Shown: piece by piece, positions 15,427 through 21,422 of the stretch | Numbering within the stretch: position 1 is the stretch's first letter | How the letters are laid out: each line of letters starts with the position of its first letter | Source of the DNA: a bacterium | GTDB taxonomy: Bacteria; Chloroflexota; Dormibacteria; Aeolococcales; Bog-877 | Length of the DNA stretch: 21,422 nt | Direction of reading: 5' to 3' | Assembly (NCBI GenBank): GCA_021798435.1 | Contig: JAJZGN010000009.1 | Span: 1-21,422, forward strand | Notes under the pieces: generated by a model | The model's input: only the letters and a program-made list of their open reading frames with translations | Databases searched by the model: none | Told to the model about the DNA's origin: nothing | Program-made: the position numbers and the translations under genes

Positions 15427-16719
15427 ATGGGCCCGGGTCTCCTCGCGCTGCGCGCTCCTGACGGAGCCAGCGTAACCCTGGAGCGCTTTCCCATCCTGGT
15501 GGGGCGGCTCAACCCCGGGGGGCCGGTGCCGGACGTGGACCTCAGCCACCTGGACCCTGGCGAGGCCGTCGACAGCCATCACTGCGAGCTCACCCAGGAC
15601 GAAGAGGGGGTCGAGGTACACGACCTCGGAGGGGTGAGCGGCACCTGGGTGGACGGACGCCGGCTGCCGCCCGGGGGCCGGGCCCGGCTCCGCCTGGGAG
15701 GCACCCTGCGGGTGGCCGGGGTGTCCCTCAACCTTGTGGCCGCGCCGGGCCGGCGCCCGTCCCCACCGACGCCCGTTCCGCCTCCCTCACCAGCCTGGGC
15801 GGCGGCCGGATCGCCGCACCCTGCCCCGCCCCCGCCTTCCGCGATCGTGATGCCGGAGGTGGCCGAGGCGCCGCCGCGGTCGGAGCTGGACCTGTCGGGG
15901 GCACCCCCTTCGGCTCGCTCCCTCTTGGAGGCGGGTGCGGAGGCGGTCCGGCTAGAGCCGGGCTTCCCGCTCAGGGCGCTCCGGGGCGACCGCTGGGACC
16001 CCGTCGGCGATCCCCTGCCCGATGGAGCCGTGGAAGAGGCGGTTCGGGCGGTCCGGCGGTCCCTGGGGATGGACGACGGGGTGGCGACGGGCGCCGGCAC
16101 GGTCGGTGACCTCTCGTTGGACTTCGCTGCCCCGCCGCTCAGCATCCGCCCCTTCGTCCAGGCCCGCGTGGAGACCTGGGGGCCCCCTTCGGAGGAGCTG
16201 GTGGAGCGGGCCGCAGCGATCGTGAGGGCGGGCGGCGCCGTGGTGCTCTGCTCCCGCACACCGGCGCGGGCGGCTCTGGTAGTGGCCCAGGAGCTTGACT
16301 GGGGCGCCCGCCGTCCAAGGGCTCTGGACTGGACTCGGGACCGTAGCGCGACCCCCCCGGGGTGGCCCCAACTTCCCGCCGGCCATGGGGCCTCGCTGGC
16401 CTCCGGACTGGACGGGGATCCCCTCCTGGCCGTGGAGCCGCCGCGCTCCGATCTCAAGACCATCCTTGACACTCTGCCCCGTGCTGAGGGCGGCACCCTG
16501 ATTGCCCTCTCCTCAGCGTCCCCGCGGGCGGCGGTGGCCCGCCTGCGCCTTGCCATCGGTGTGAAGCCGCGTGCCGGTGCGGAGCTCGGTGCCCAGCTGG
16601 CAGAGCTGGCGGTGGACGCCCTGGTGGGCGAGGACGGCGGGGGGTGGGCCTGGGTCGTCTCCGACCCAGAGCACCGGCACCCGGCCAGCCGCGACCCCAG
16701 CGCCGGACCCGTCCTTTGA
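15427..16719 (+). CDS. FHA-domain protein fused to a degenerate CpaF/TadA-like ATPase domain
   Basis: This 430-residue protein has an N-terminal FHA-like domain (residues 1-105: VGRLNPG, VDSHHCEL, DLGGVSGTWVDGRRL). A Pro-rich linker (~108-160) follows, then a region aligning by eye with the secretion ATPase CpaF/TadA: LSIRPF (238-243), AGGAVVLCSRTPARAALVV (268-286) where Walker A should lie, LLAVEPPRSDLKTILDTL at Walker B, and LIALSSASPRAAVARLR where CpaF has its THANSPRDALSRL segment. Walker A lacks the G-x-GKT/S residues, and the HAN histidine is lost. In the FHA domain, the usual Ser-Arg-x-His is Asp-Ser-His-His, and the Asn of N-G-T is Ser. It is therefore probably a non-catalytic regulator. 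No pilus genes are present. The small TM gene overlaps its stop. Confidence 0.82.
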   Translation: MGPGLLALRAPDGASVTLERFPILVGRLNPGGPVPDVDLSHLDPGEAVDSHHCELTQDEEGVEVHDLGGVSGTWVDGRRLPPGGRARLRLGGTLRVAGVSLNLVAAPGRRPSPPTPVPPPSPAWAAAGSPHPAPPPPSAIVMPEVAEAPPRSELDLSGAPPSARSLLEAGAEAVRLEPGFPLRALRGDRWDPVGDPLPDGAVEEAVRAVRRSLGMDDGVATGAGTVGDLSLDFAAPPLSIRPFVQARVETWGPPSEELVERAAAIVRAGGAVVLCSRTPARAALVVAQELDWGARRPRALDWTRDRSATPPGWPQLPAGHGASLASGLDGDPLLAVEPPRSDLKTILDTLPRAEGGTLIALSSASPRAAVARLRLAIGVKPRAGAELGAQLAELAVDALVGEDGGGWAWVVSDPEHRHPASRDPSAGPVL

Positions 16720-16883
16720 GCGCCCAGCTTCCGGCCCCCACCTCGGGGCCCTCGGTCGCCGCCTACGTGGTGGTGGCGCTGGCGGTGGTCGTGGTCCTCG
16801 GCATCATCGTGTTCAGCCTTGGTCCTCAGCTGGGATTGCATCTCGAGGCGCTTCGCCGGATCGTGGGGCTCCGACCCGCCTGA
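16716..16883 (+). CDS. Small single-TM membrane protein
   Basis: A 55-residue product starts at a TTG that overlaps the TGA of the FHA gene (TTGA at 16716-16719), a common translational-coupling arrangement. A hydrophobic segment, AAYVVVALAVVVVLGIIVFSL, lies at residues ~15-35, followed by a short amphipathic basic tail ending RRIVGLRPA. No soluble domain is present. It may anchor or assist the FHA-ATPase-like protein encoded just upstream; this is inferred from position only. The start codon is uncertain, and no strong ribosome binding site is visible. Confidence 0.5.
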   Translation: MSAQLPAPTSGPSVAAYVVVALAVVVVLGIIVFSLGPQLGLHLEALRRIVGLRPA

Positions 16884-16913
16884 TCGGTGTCCCGACCGCG
16901 CACAATGGCCCTC

Positions 16914-17489
16914 ATGCCCGTCCTGCTGCTGAACGCCTCCCTACAACCTCTCAACGTGATCAGCCGGCGCCGGCTGGTGGTCCTCCTGACCAAGGAGAGG
17001 ATCGCCTTCCTGGACGATGAGGTGCGCCGCCAGGTGGAGTCCGAGCTGGCCCAGCGCCGCCTCGGCGAGGGGGTGATCGTGGTCCGGTTGCTGCGCAACA
17101 TCTCGATCCCCCGGCGGATGCTCCATCCCAACCGCCGCAACATCCTGCTCCGAGATGACTACACCTGCCAGTACTGTGGGCAGCGCGGCCAGGCTCAGGA
17201 GCTCACCATCGACCATGTGGTTCCGGTGTCCCGAGGGGGCGCTGCTGCCTCCTGGGAGAACCAGGTGGTGGCCTGTCGGCGTTGCAACGGCCGCAAGGCC
17301 GACCGCCTCCCCGACGAGGTGAACCTCCGGCTGGCGCGCCCGCCCCGGCCGGTCAGCCACGAGTACGCGCACCTGCTGCTGCTTCGGCACCCCGAGGTTC
17401 GCAGCGCCTACGAGGAGCTCCTGCGCTCGGCGCTCCCCCACCCAGCCCGGCACTCCAGCTCCCAGCCCTGGGCTGCCGCCGCGGTCTGA
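16914..17489 (+). CDS. HNH endonuclease family protein
   Basis: About 191 residues from the ATG at 16914, chosen because the family begins VLLLNASLQPLNV; a GTG at 16887 and an ATG at 16905 are also in frame. The C-terminal HNH domain is clear: a zinc-binding pair in TCQYCG (Cys85, Cys88), the catalytic-type Asp100-His101 in TIDHVVP, Asn117 in WENQVVAC, and a second zinc pair CRRC followed by Asn125. This compact protein family is found throughout Actinobacteria and other phyla, usually outside mobile elements, and its biological role is unknown. Nuclease activity is expected from the motif but unproven here. It converges with the next gene 14 bases beyond its stop. Confidence 0.92.
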   Translation: MPVLLLNASLQPLNVISRRRLVVLLTKERIAFLDDEVRRQVESELAQRRLGEGVIVVRLLRNISIPRRMLHPNRRNILLRDDYTCQYCGQRGQAQELTIDHVVPVSRGGAAASWENQVVACRRCNGRKADRLPDEVNLRLARPPRPVSHEYAHLLLLRHPEVRSAYEELLRSALPHPARHSSSQPWAAAAV

Positions 17490-17503
17490 GCGCCGCCGAA
17501 GAC

Positions 17504-18238
17504 TCAGTCCGGGTACTGGGGCAGGTGGTGAGGGGGTCGGCGCAGAAGCCGGGCGGTGGCGATCTGGGAGTTGGAGATTCGCTCCACGATCTCATGCGCG
17601 ACCGAGAGTGAGCGGTGCTGCCCTCCGGTGCATCCCACAGCCACCCGGACCACCGTCCGGCGCTGCTCCCGATACAGGGGGAGCAGTACTCCCAGGGCGT
17701 CCACGAAGCCGGACACCAGCGCCTCCGCGCCCTTCTGGGCCATGACGTAGCGCCTCACTTCGGGGTCGTCTCCCCGCCGGGTGCGCATCCTCGGGACCCA
17801 GTATGGGCTGTCCAGAAAACGGGTGTCCAGCACCCAGTCGGCCTCCTGGGGGAGCCCGTCCCGGAAGGCGAAGTTGAAGCAGTCGACCCGGACCAGATCA
17901 CGGTCCAGCCAGTCATCCAGCAGCTGGCGCAGATAGCTGGACGATGAGCGGTCCAACCCTAGGAGATGGCGATGAGGCCGGCGCGTGGGCGGTTGGAGCC
18001 GCGGCCCCTCGGGTGCCCCCACCTCCACCAGCCAGTACCGGACCGCCTCGCTGTCCAGCTCCCCCAGCCAGTGGGGGTGGTACTCCTCGGTGACCACCGC
18101 GACCCCGTCCGGGGTTGAGACCGCGGCGAGCGCGGCGTCGGAGCCCTCTCCCTCCAGGAGGCGGAATCCCACTTCGCGGGCCAGCTCCTCCAGCTTCGGC
18201 CGAAATCGCTCTTCGGCCAGAATCGCCACCAGCGACAT
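17504..18238 (-). CDS. RapZ C-terminal-domain-like protein with unfamiliar N-terminus
   Basis: This 244-residue protein's C-terminal half matches the C-terminal domain of RapZ (YvcJ/YhbJ): DCFNFAFRDGLPQEADWVLD, TRFLDSPYWVPRMR and VVRVAVGCTGGQHRSLSVAH (the GCTGG-x-HRS motif at 202-210). In E. coli RapZ this domain binds metabolites and tetramerises, and the protein presents GlmZ RNA to RNase E. The normal N-terminal P-loop kinase domain is missing. In its place residues 1-115 contain DGVAVVTEEYHPHWLGEL and a basic RRPHRHLLG, and resemble no family I know. The ATG at 18238 follows an AGGAG with normal spacing. It lies downstream of the TPR-like gene on the same strand, 128 bases away, so it may have its own promoter. 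RNA or nucleotide sensing is plausible but unproven. Confidence 0.8.
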   Translation of the reverse strand: MSLVAILAEERFRPKLEELAREVGFRLLEGEGSDAALAAVSTPDGVAVVTEEYHPHWLGELDSEAVRYWLVEVGAPEGPRLQPPTRRPHRHLLGLDRSSSSYLRQLLDDWLDRDLVRVDCFNFAFRDGLPQEADWVLDTRFLDSPYWVPRMRTRRGDDPEVRRYVMAQKGAEALVSGFVDALGVLLPLYREQRRTVVRVAVGCTGGQHRSLSVAHEIVERISNSQIATARLLRRPPHHLPQYPD

Positions 18239-18366
18239 CACCGCTCCTACTTGGCAAGCGACGGGGCGGCAGCCGCCTTCCCTAAGCTGCCGTCCGCTGG
18301 GCGCAATTGTGCCAGAGGCACGCATGGGCGGGACGACGGGCTGCCGAGGGCGACGCGCCGCCGAGA

Positions 18367-19773
18367 TCAGCCGGGAAGGCGCCCGCTACCGGCCGCGGCC
18401 TCCAGCATCGCCCGCAGGTCGTCTCGACCCGGGGCCAACCCCAGCAGCTGCTGGTAGGCGGCCAGGGCCTCACCATCGGCACCGCGCACCCGCAGCACAC
18501 GGGCCAGGAACTCGAGCCAGACCAGAGCCAGGCGGGGATCACGCGTCTCTTCCTCGAGGTCGATCCGGGCCGGCGCGTAGAGCAAGCTCCGACTGGGCGC
18601 CGGGCGGGGTCTGGTCCACTCCAGGCAAAGGTCGGCCAGCTGCCGGCAGGCGAGCTCGCAGGGCGGGGCGGAGAGGATGGCGTTGGTGAAGCACAGGAGT
18701 GCCAGATCGACCTCGCCGGCCTGACGGCAGGCTTCGCCGGTTCTGCAGGCCAGCTCCGAAGCCGCCTCCCCGGGGAACAACTCGGCCAGGTGGACGGCCA
18801 GAGCGGCCGCGTCCACCCACTTCCTGGCCCCCATCAGCTCCGAAAGGCGGGGGCCAGCCGATCCAACGTCCGCTAGCGCGGGCAGCTTGGCAGCTGATCG
18901 CACCGCCTTGCGGGCCAGGCCCCGCTCCGCCACGGTCCGGGCCTGTCGCAATGCCTGGGGGACGATCTCCGCCACCAGCGCGGGCATCTCCGCAAGCCTT
19001 TTCTCAGTGTGCAGCCGCTCTTCCTGCAGCCAGCGCTCCCGCTCTCGGAGCAGGGCCTCGCGTTCCTGCCGCTGGCGCTCCCGCTCGATGGCCGCTCTGG
19101 GAGAGATTCGCTCGGTCCATCCCCGACCTATGGCGGCGTCCTCCGCGATGGCGGCATCGGCCTCCGACAAGGAGCCTCCGGGAGGCGCCGCGGTCGCCAG
19201 CGCCTCCGCGCTGGCCGATCCTCCGTTCGCAGCCGCGCTGGGGGTGGGATGGCTCCCACCGCGGACCTCCCCCTGGGAGGAAGCCCGGACGCCCTCGCTC
19301 CCCGCAGAACGGACGACCACCCGGGCCGCGGGCGCGCCCTCCCTGTCCCGGGCCGTGTTCCCGTTGACCACCTGGGCTGGGGGCGGATCGGTCGGCGCCG
19401 CCGCAGGTCGGCCCCTTTCCTGAGCACCGGGGGGCGGCCCCGTGATCATCCCGGCAGCCCTCAGCTCCTCCTCGGTGGCCAGGAGCAGTAGGAACTCATA
19501 CATGGGCCGACCCATCCGGTGGAGCAGGTGGCCAGCCTGATCCGGCAGGCCCGCCTCCTGCACCCGCTGGGCGATGGCGACAGCCTTCTGCTTGAGCAGG
19601 TCCTCGGTGATGCGGGCCGAGACTAGTGTGGCCACCTCCTGCTGAATTACCGCCGGAAGCTCGGGGACCTCCGGGGCGAGCTGGGTGGCGAGGTAGGACC
19701 AGGATTGGGCCAGGTCCGCGAGCCCCTGGGTTTGCGAGCTCGCCGCGGCGGGTGAGCGGTTTCCAGCACCCAT
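18367..19773 (-). CDS. Coiled-coil and TPR-like repeat protein of unknown function
   Basis: About 468 residues from the ATG at 19773; an in-frame ATG at 19824 would add 17 residues. The N-terminal ~110 residues are helical (ADLAQSWSYLATQLAPEVPE, then QAGHLLHRMGRPMYEFLLLL). A disordered Gly/Pro/Ala-rich stretch runs to ~220, followed by a charged coiled coil (RQRQEREALLRERERWLQEE). The last ~150 residues contain helical pairs resembling tetratricopeptide repeats (DAAALAVHLAELFPGEAASE and DLALLCFTNAILSAP, ending with LAAYQQLLGLAPGRDDLRAM). This suggests a soluble scaffold for protein-protein contacts. There is no signal peptide or catalytic motif. Its partner is unknown; the next gene downstream encodes the RapZ-like protein. 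Confidence 0.72.
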   Translation of the reverse strand: MGAGNRSPAAASSQTQGLADLAQSWSYLATQLAPEVPELPAVIQQEVATLVSARITEDLLKQKAVAIAQRVQEAGLPDQAGHLLHRMGRPMYEFLLLLATEEELRAAGMITGPPPGAQERGRPAAAPTDPPPAQVVNGNTARDREGAPAARVVVRSAGSEGVRASSQGEVRGGSHPTPSAAANGGSASAEALATAAPPGGSLSEADAAIAEDAAIGRGWTERISPRAAIERERQRQEREALLRERERWLQEERLHTEKRLAEMPALVAEIVPQALRQARTVAERGLARKAVRSAAKLPALADVGSAGPRLSELMGARKWVDAAALAVHLAELFPGEAASELACRTGEACRQAGEVDLALLCFTNAILSAPPCELACRQLADLCLEWTRPRPAPSRSLLYAPARIDLEEETRDPRLALVWLEFLARVLRVRGADGEALAAYQQLLGLAPGRDDLRAMLEAAAGSGRLPG

Positions 19774-20459
19774 CAGACCCGGAGCTTGGCACGGCACACC
19801 AGGCCCTCGATCACACCTTCGCATCAGTTCCGTAACACATGGTCGCCAACTCCCGGAGAGTTGAGTACTGAGCGAGGACCGATCCGGGCTGAATCCGCAT
19901 GTCGTCGGCCAGGGAATACTGGCATCTGCCCGGAGGTGGCGCCTTCTGCCACCCGGGACGGCGCTGGTCCCACCTCGCCTTGGCGTGCGGCTCCCCAATC
20001 CGGCCATCGAGTGGACGTGGGCGGCGCCGGAGAGCCCGGTCGTGGCGGCAGGCGTTCACGTCGGGCCGCCCGAAATAGCGGGACAGTGACCCGGCAACGG
20101 TCCACCCGCGACGCTGGCTGAGCCCGGCGGGGACCAGCGCTCGACAGCGGTTGGATCGTCGGGGCTGCCGCGCGGAGCCCCCCTTCCCGATCCCGAGCGG
20201 GCCCTCTTCGAAGGCAACCTCACCACTGCGGCGGCGGCTCAGGGCTTCCTCGTCGTGACTGGACTCGCGGTCCTCGCGGCCGGTTTGGCTGTCCGGGAGT
20301 TCCGGCGGGCCATGATCTGAGCCGATCTCCGGCCCTGGAAGAGGGGGATGCGGAATCGATCGGCGCCACCAGCCCAGGTGGGCCCTTGGCGATACCAGCC
20401 GAGGCGTCCTCCATCCAGATCCCGGGCCAAAGAAGTGCCACCGATGGGGCCTAGGTGGC
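19774..20459. other. Long gap with no intact gene
   Basis: About 690 bases separate the TPR-like gene from the ribbon-helix-helix operon. Minus-strand frames here are long but have random, arginine- and proline-rich content. The one segment that looks protein-like, with a TM helix, is listed at 20090-20320. The rest shows no tRNA, repeat or clear terminator. The last bases lead into the promoter at 20460-20488. Confidence 0.45.
20090..20320 (+). pseudogene. 3' remnant of a membrane protein gene
   Basis: The frame is open from just after a TGA at 20087-20089 to a TGA at 20318-20320. The end reads PDPERALFEGNLTTAAAAQG, then FLVVTGLAVLAAGLAV, a typical TM helix, then the basic tail REFRRAMI, as at the C-terminus of a transporter. 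No ATG, GTG or TTG occurs before the helix itself, and no upstream frame continues it, so this looks like a truncated relic rather than a working gene. Chance similarity cannot be excluded. Confidence 0.28.
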
Positions 20460-20488
20460 TTGACAAAGGTGCTTCGTGATGCCATCAT
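20460..20488 (+). promoter_or_regulatory. Promoter predicted to make a leaderless mRNA
   Basis: A perfect TTGACA (-35) at 20460-20465 is followed after 17 bases by CATCAT (-10, four of six matches) at 20483-20488. Transcription would begin about seven bases later, at or beside the A of the ATG at 20495, so the regulator mRNA would lack a 5' leader. No Shine-Dalgarno precedes the ATG, which agrees. Leaderless messages are common in Actinobacteria. Confidence 0.6.
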
Positions 20489-20497
20489 GGCGCCATG
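20481..20497 (+). promoter_or_regulatory. Palindromic candidate operator over the start site
   Basis: GCCATCATGGC (20481-20491, a 5-1-5 inverted repeat) overlaps the -10, and CATGGCGCCATG (20486-20497) is a perfect 12-base palindrome covering the start codon. Short palindromes at their own promoters are typical binding sites of ribbon-helix-helix repressors, which is what the adjacent gene appears to encode. Autoregulation is an inference. Confidence 0.4.
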
Positions 20498-21046
20498 AAC
20501 TTGCGCCCATACGTGGAGAGCCTTCAGCGCCAACTTCTTCAGGCCGCCGAGCCCGGCGGCGAGGAGGCTCGCGCCATCGCCGAGCGCCTCGTTGCTCCGC
20601 TGGAGGCCGCCATGCGCCTGGCCCTTCAGGACGCCCTGTCGACGGCCGCGGAGGAGATCACCTGCGAACTCGCCCCAGGATCGGTCGAGGTTCGACTTCG
20701 CGGGCAGGAGCCTGAGTTCGTCGTCACTCCACCTCCAGCAGACGACCTCGGGGCCCAACGGTCGGGAGGTGAAGGGGCTCGCGGAGCAGCCAGCTGGCCA
20801 GCTGAGCTCCTGGTGGTGGAGGCGCCGGGACACGAAGCGGAGGATGGCGAGCCGGCGCGGATAAACCTGCGGCTACCGGAGCAGCTCAAGGCGCGGGTGG
20901 AGGGCGCCGCTCGCAGGGAGGGCCTCTCCGTCAACGGCTGGCTGGTGCGGGCAGCCGCCCGCGCACTCGAACGTCTGGAACCAAGCCAGCGTTTCGAGGC
21001 GCGCACCCCACTGGGCGCCAGGCGGTTCACCGGCTGGGCCAGGTAG
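20495..21046 (+). CDS. Ribbon-helix-helix (HicB/Arc-type) transcriptional regulator
   Basis: This 183-residue protein has an N-terminal helical domain (LRPYVESLQRQLLQAAE, then ERLVAPLEAAMRLALQDALS), a segment ELAPGSVEVRLRGQEPEFVV, a variable linker, and a C-terminal ribbon-helix-helix at ~123-158. In that domain INLRLPEQLKARVEGAARRE is the strand and first helix, and SVNGWLVRAAARAL is the second helix. From memory, this architecture is frequent in Actinobacteria, usually labelled HicB-like, and often sits before a DUF4097 gene or an ABC exporter. The ATG at 20495 fits the promoter geometry. An ABC transporter ATPase follows on the same strand. It is probably a DNA-binding autorepressor rather than part of a toxin-antitoxin pair, since no HicA-like toxin is present. 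Confidence 0.85.
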   Translation: MNLRPYVESLQRQLLQAAEPGGEEARAIAERLVAPLEAAMRLALQDALSTAAEEITCELAPGSVEVRLRGQEPEFVVTPPPADDLGAQRSGGEGARGAASWPAELLVVEAPGHEAEDGEPARINLRLPEQLKARVEGAARREGLSVNGWLVRAAARALERLEPSQRFEARTPLGARRFTGWAR

Positions 21047-21060
21047 GGAAGTAGCAGGCC

Positions 21061-21270
21061 GTGCCCGAGCAAGTTCCCCTCGCGACCGCGCGCTTCCTCA
21101 CTCCGAGGAGACCGCCTGCGCCGGTCGACCCAATGCTGGACGTTGAGGACGCTGCCGATATCGCCGGGCGCCGAGTGAGCGCTCCGATTGGGGCCACCCG
21201 CATGCCCGCCGAGGCCACCGCCAATTCGGGTGGCCGGGGCGCTTCGATTCAACGTAGGAGTCGGGCATGA
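21061..21270 (+). CDS. Doubtful 69-residue ORF coupled to the ABC gene
   Basis: A frame from GTG 21061 ends in a TGA that overlaps the ABC transporter's ATG (ATGA at 21267-21270), the layout of translationally coupled genes. The product is Pro/Ala/Arg-rich with no recognisable domain or TM segment. Related loci often have a DUF4097 gene in this slot, so it may be a small gene, a relic, or noncoding leader. I cannot choose; the confidence is for its being a real gene. Confidence 0.22.
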   Translation: MPEQVPLATARFLTPRRPPAPVDPMLDVEDAADIAGRRVSAPIGATRMPAEATANSGGRGASIQRRSRA

Positions 21271-21422
21271 AGGTCGATCAGTCCGCGGGGCTGGCCATCG
21301 AAGTCCACGGCCTAGAGAAGCGGTACAAGGATGTGCAGGTGCTGCGGGGAGTGGACTTCGACGTAGCCGAGGGCACCATCTTTTCCCTGCTCGGATCCAA
21401 CGGGGCGGGCAAGACCACAGTC
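21267..21422 (+). CDS. ABC transporter ATP-binding protein (N-terminal part, cut by window edge)
   Basis: The first 52 codons are present. They show the usual start of a DrrA/CcmA-type ATPase: AIEVHGLEKRYKDVQVLRGV, then DFDVAEGTIFSLLGSNGAGKTT, which includes the complete Walker A GSNGAGKT (the family usually has GPNGAGKT). The ATG at 21267 follows AGGAG with six-base spacing. It probably supplies ATP hydrolysis to an ABC-2-type exporter whose permease lies beyond the right edge. Its place behind the ribbon-helix-helix regulator suggests that the regulator controls export. The substrate is unknown; drug or antibiotic efflux is a common annotation for the family. Confidence 0.93.
   Translation, partial: MKVDQSAGLAIEVHGLEKRYKDVQVLRGVDFDVAEGTIFSLLGSNGAGKTTV

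Noticed and set aside
15579..16841. 420-codon Ser/Arg-rich minus-strand frame
   Set aside because: It is the shadow of the FHA/CpaF-like gene, with composition typical of antisense high-GC sequence.
19811..20833. 340-codon minus-strand frame covering the gap and the regulator gene
   Set aside because: It overlaps the clear ribbon-helix-helix gene and its promoter and has no recognisable domain.
20495..21270. Regulator plus small ORF as a HicAB-type toxin-antitoxin pair
   Set aside because: The small downstream ORF has no HicA-like fold or catalytic His, and the regulator is followed by an ABC transporter gene instead.

Overview
This is a very GC-rich window. It has dense coding, short intergenic gaps, frequent GTG and TTG starts, and three tRNA genes that all encode their 3' CCA. 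The mix of genes fits an actinobacterial or actinobacteria-like high-GC lineage, probably a little-studied soil or subsurface group. It includes an orphan NifX-like protein, a mycobacterial-type HD hydrolase, a ribbon-helix-helix regulator of a family common in Actinobacteria, and an HNH protein beginning VLLLNAS. That taxonomic placement is inference from gene style; no rRNA is present.

Layout. 1-660: an undefined left edge, then a NifX/NifB-like protein. 660-1170: a gene-poor stretch with a possible decayed zinc-ribbon ORF, then tRNA-Asn (minus). 1283-3265: an S9 prolyl-oligopeptidase-type peptidase (plus). 3266-3715: a gap. 3716-8398 (minus) reads as one tightly packed operon in the order membrane protein, helix-turn-helix/coiled-coil protein, dnaG, rpoD. 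This is a macromolecular-synthesis operon with two unfamiliar leading genes. 8550-9062: an ArsC/LMW-phosphatase family gene (plus) facing tRNA-Ser(GCU) (minus). 9116-12225: an HD hydrolase (minus), a patatin-like lipase (plus) and an M20-type amidohydrolase/carbamoylase (plus). 12222-13519 (minus): tRNA-Asp, a SAM methyltransferase and a split-barrel flavin/F420-type protein. 13650-17489 (plus): etfB, etfA, an FHA protein fused to a degenerate CpaF-like ATPase, a one-TM miniprotein and an HNH endonuclease. 17504-19773 (minus): a coiled-coil/TPR-like protein and a protein carrying only the C-terminal domain of RapZ. 19774-20459: a gap with a membrane-protein remnant. 20495-21422 (plus): a ribbon-helix-helix regulator with a promoter predicted to give a leaderless mRNA, a doubtful small ORF, and the start of an ABC transporter ATPase that runs off the window.

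How the genes work together. The clearest functional units are the dnaG-rpoD operon (replication priming and housekeeping transcription), the etfBA pair (electron transfer from acyl-CoA or similar dehydrogenases), and the regulator-ABC transporter unit at the right edge. The rest look like single metabolic or housekeeping genes.

No mobile element, CRISPR array or complete biosynthetic cluster is visible. The most unusual items are the FHA-CpaF-like protein, in which both the phosphopeptide site and the Walker A motif look lost; the RapZ C-terminal domain attached to an unrecognised N-terminus; and the two uncharacterised genes leading the primase-sigma operon.
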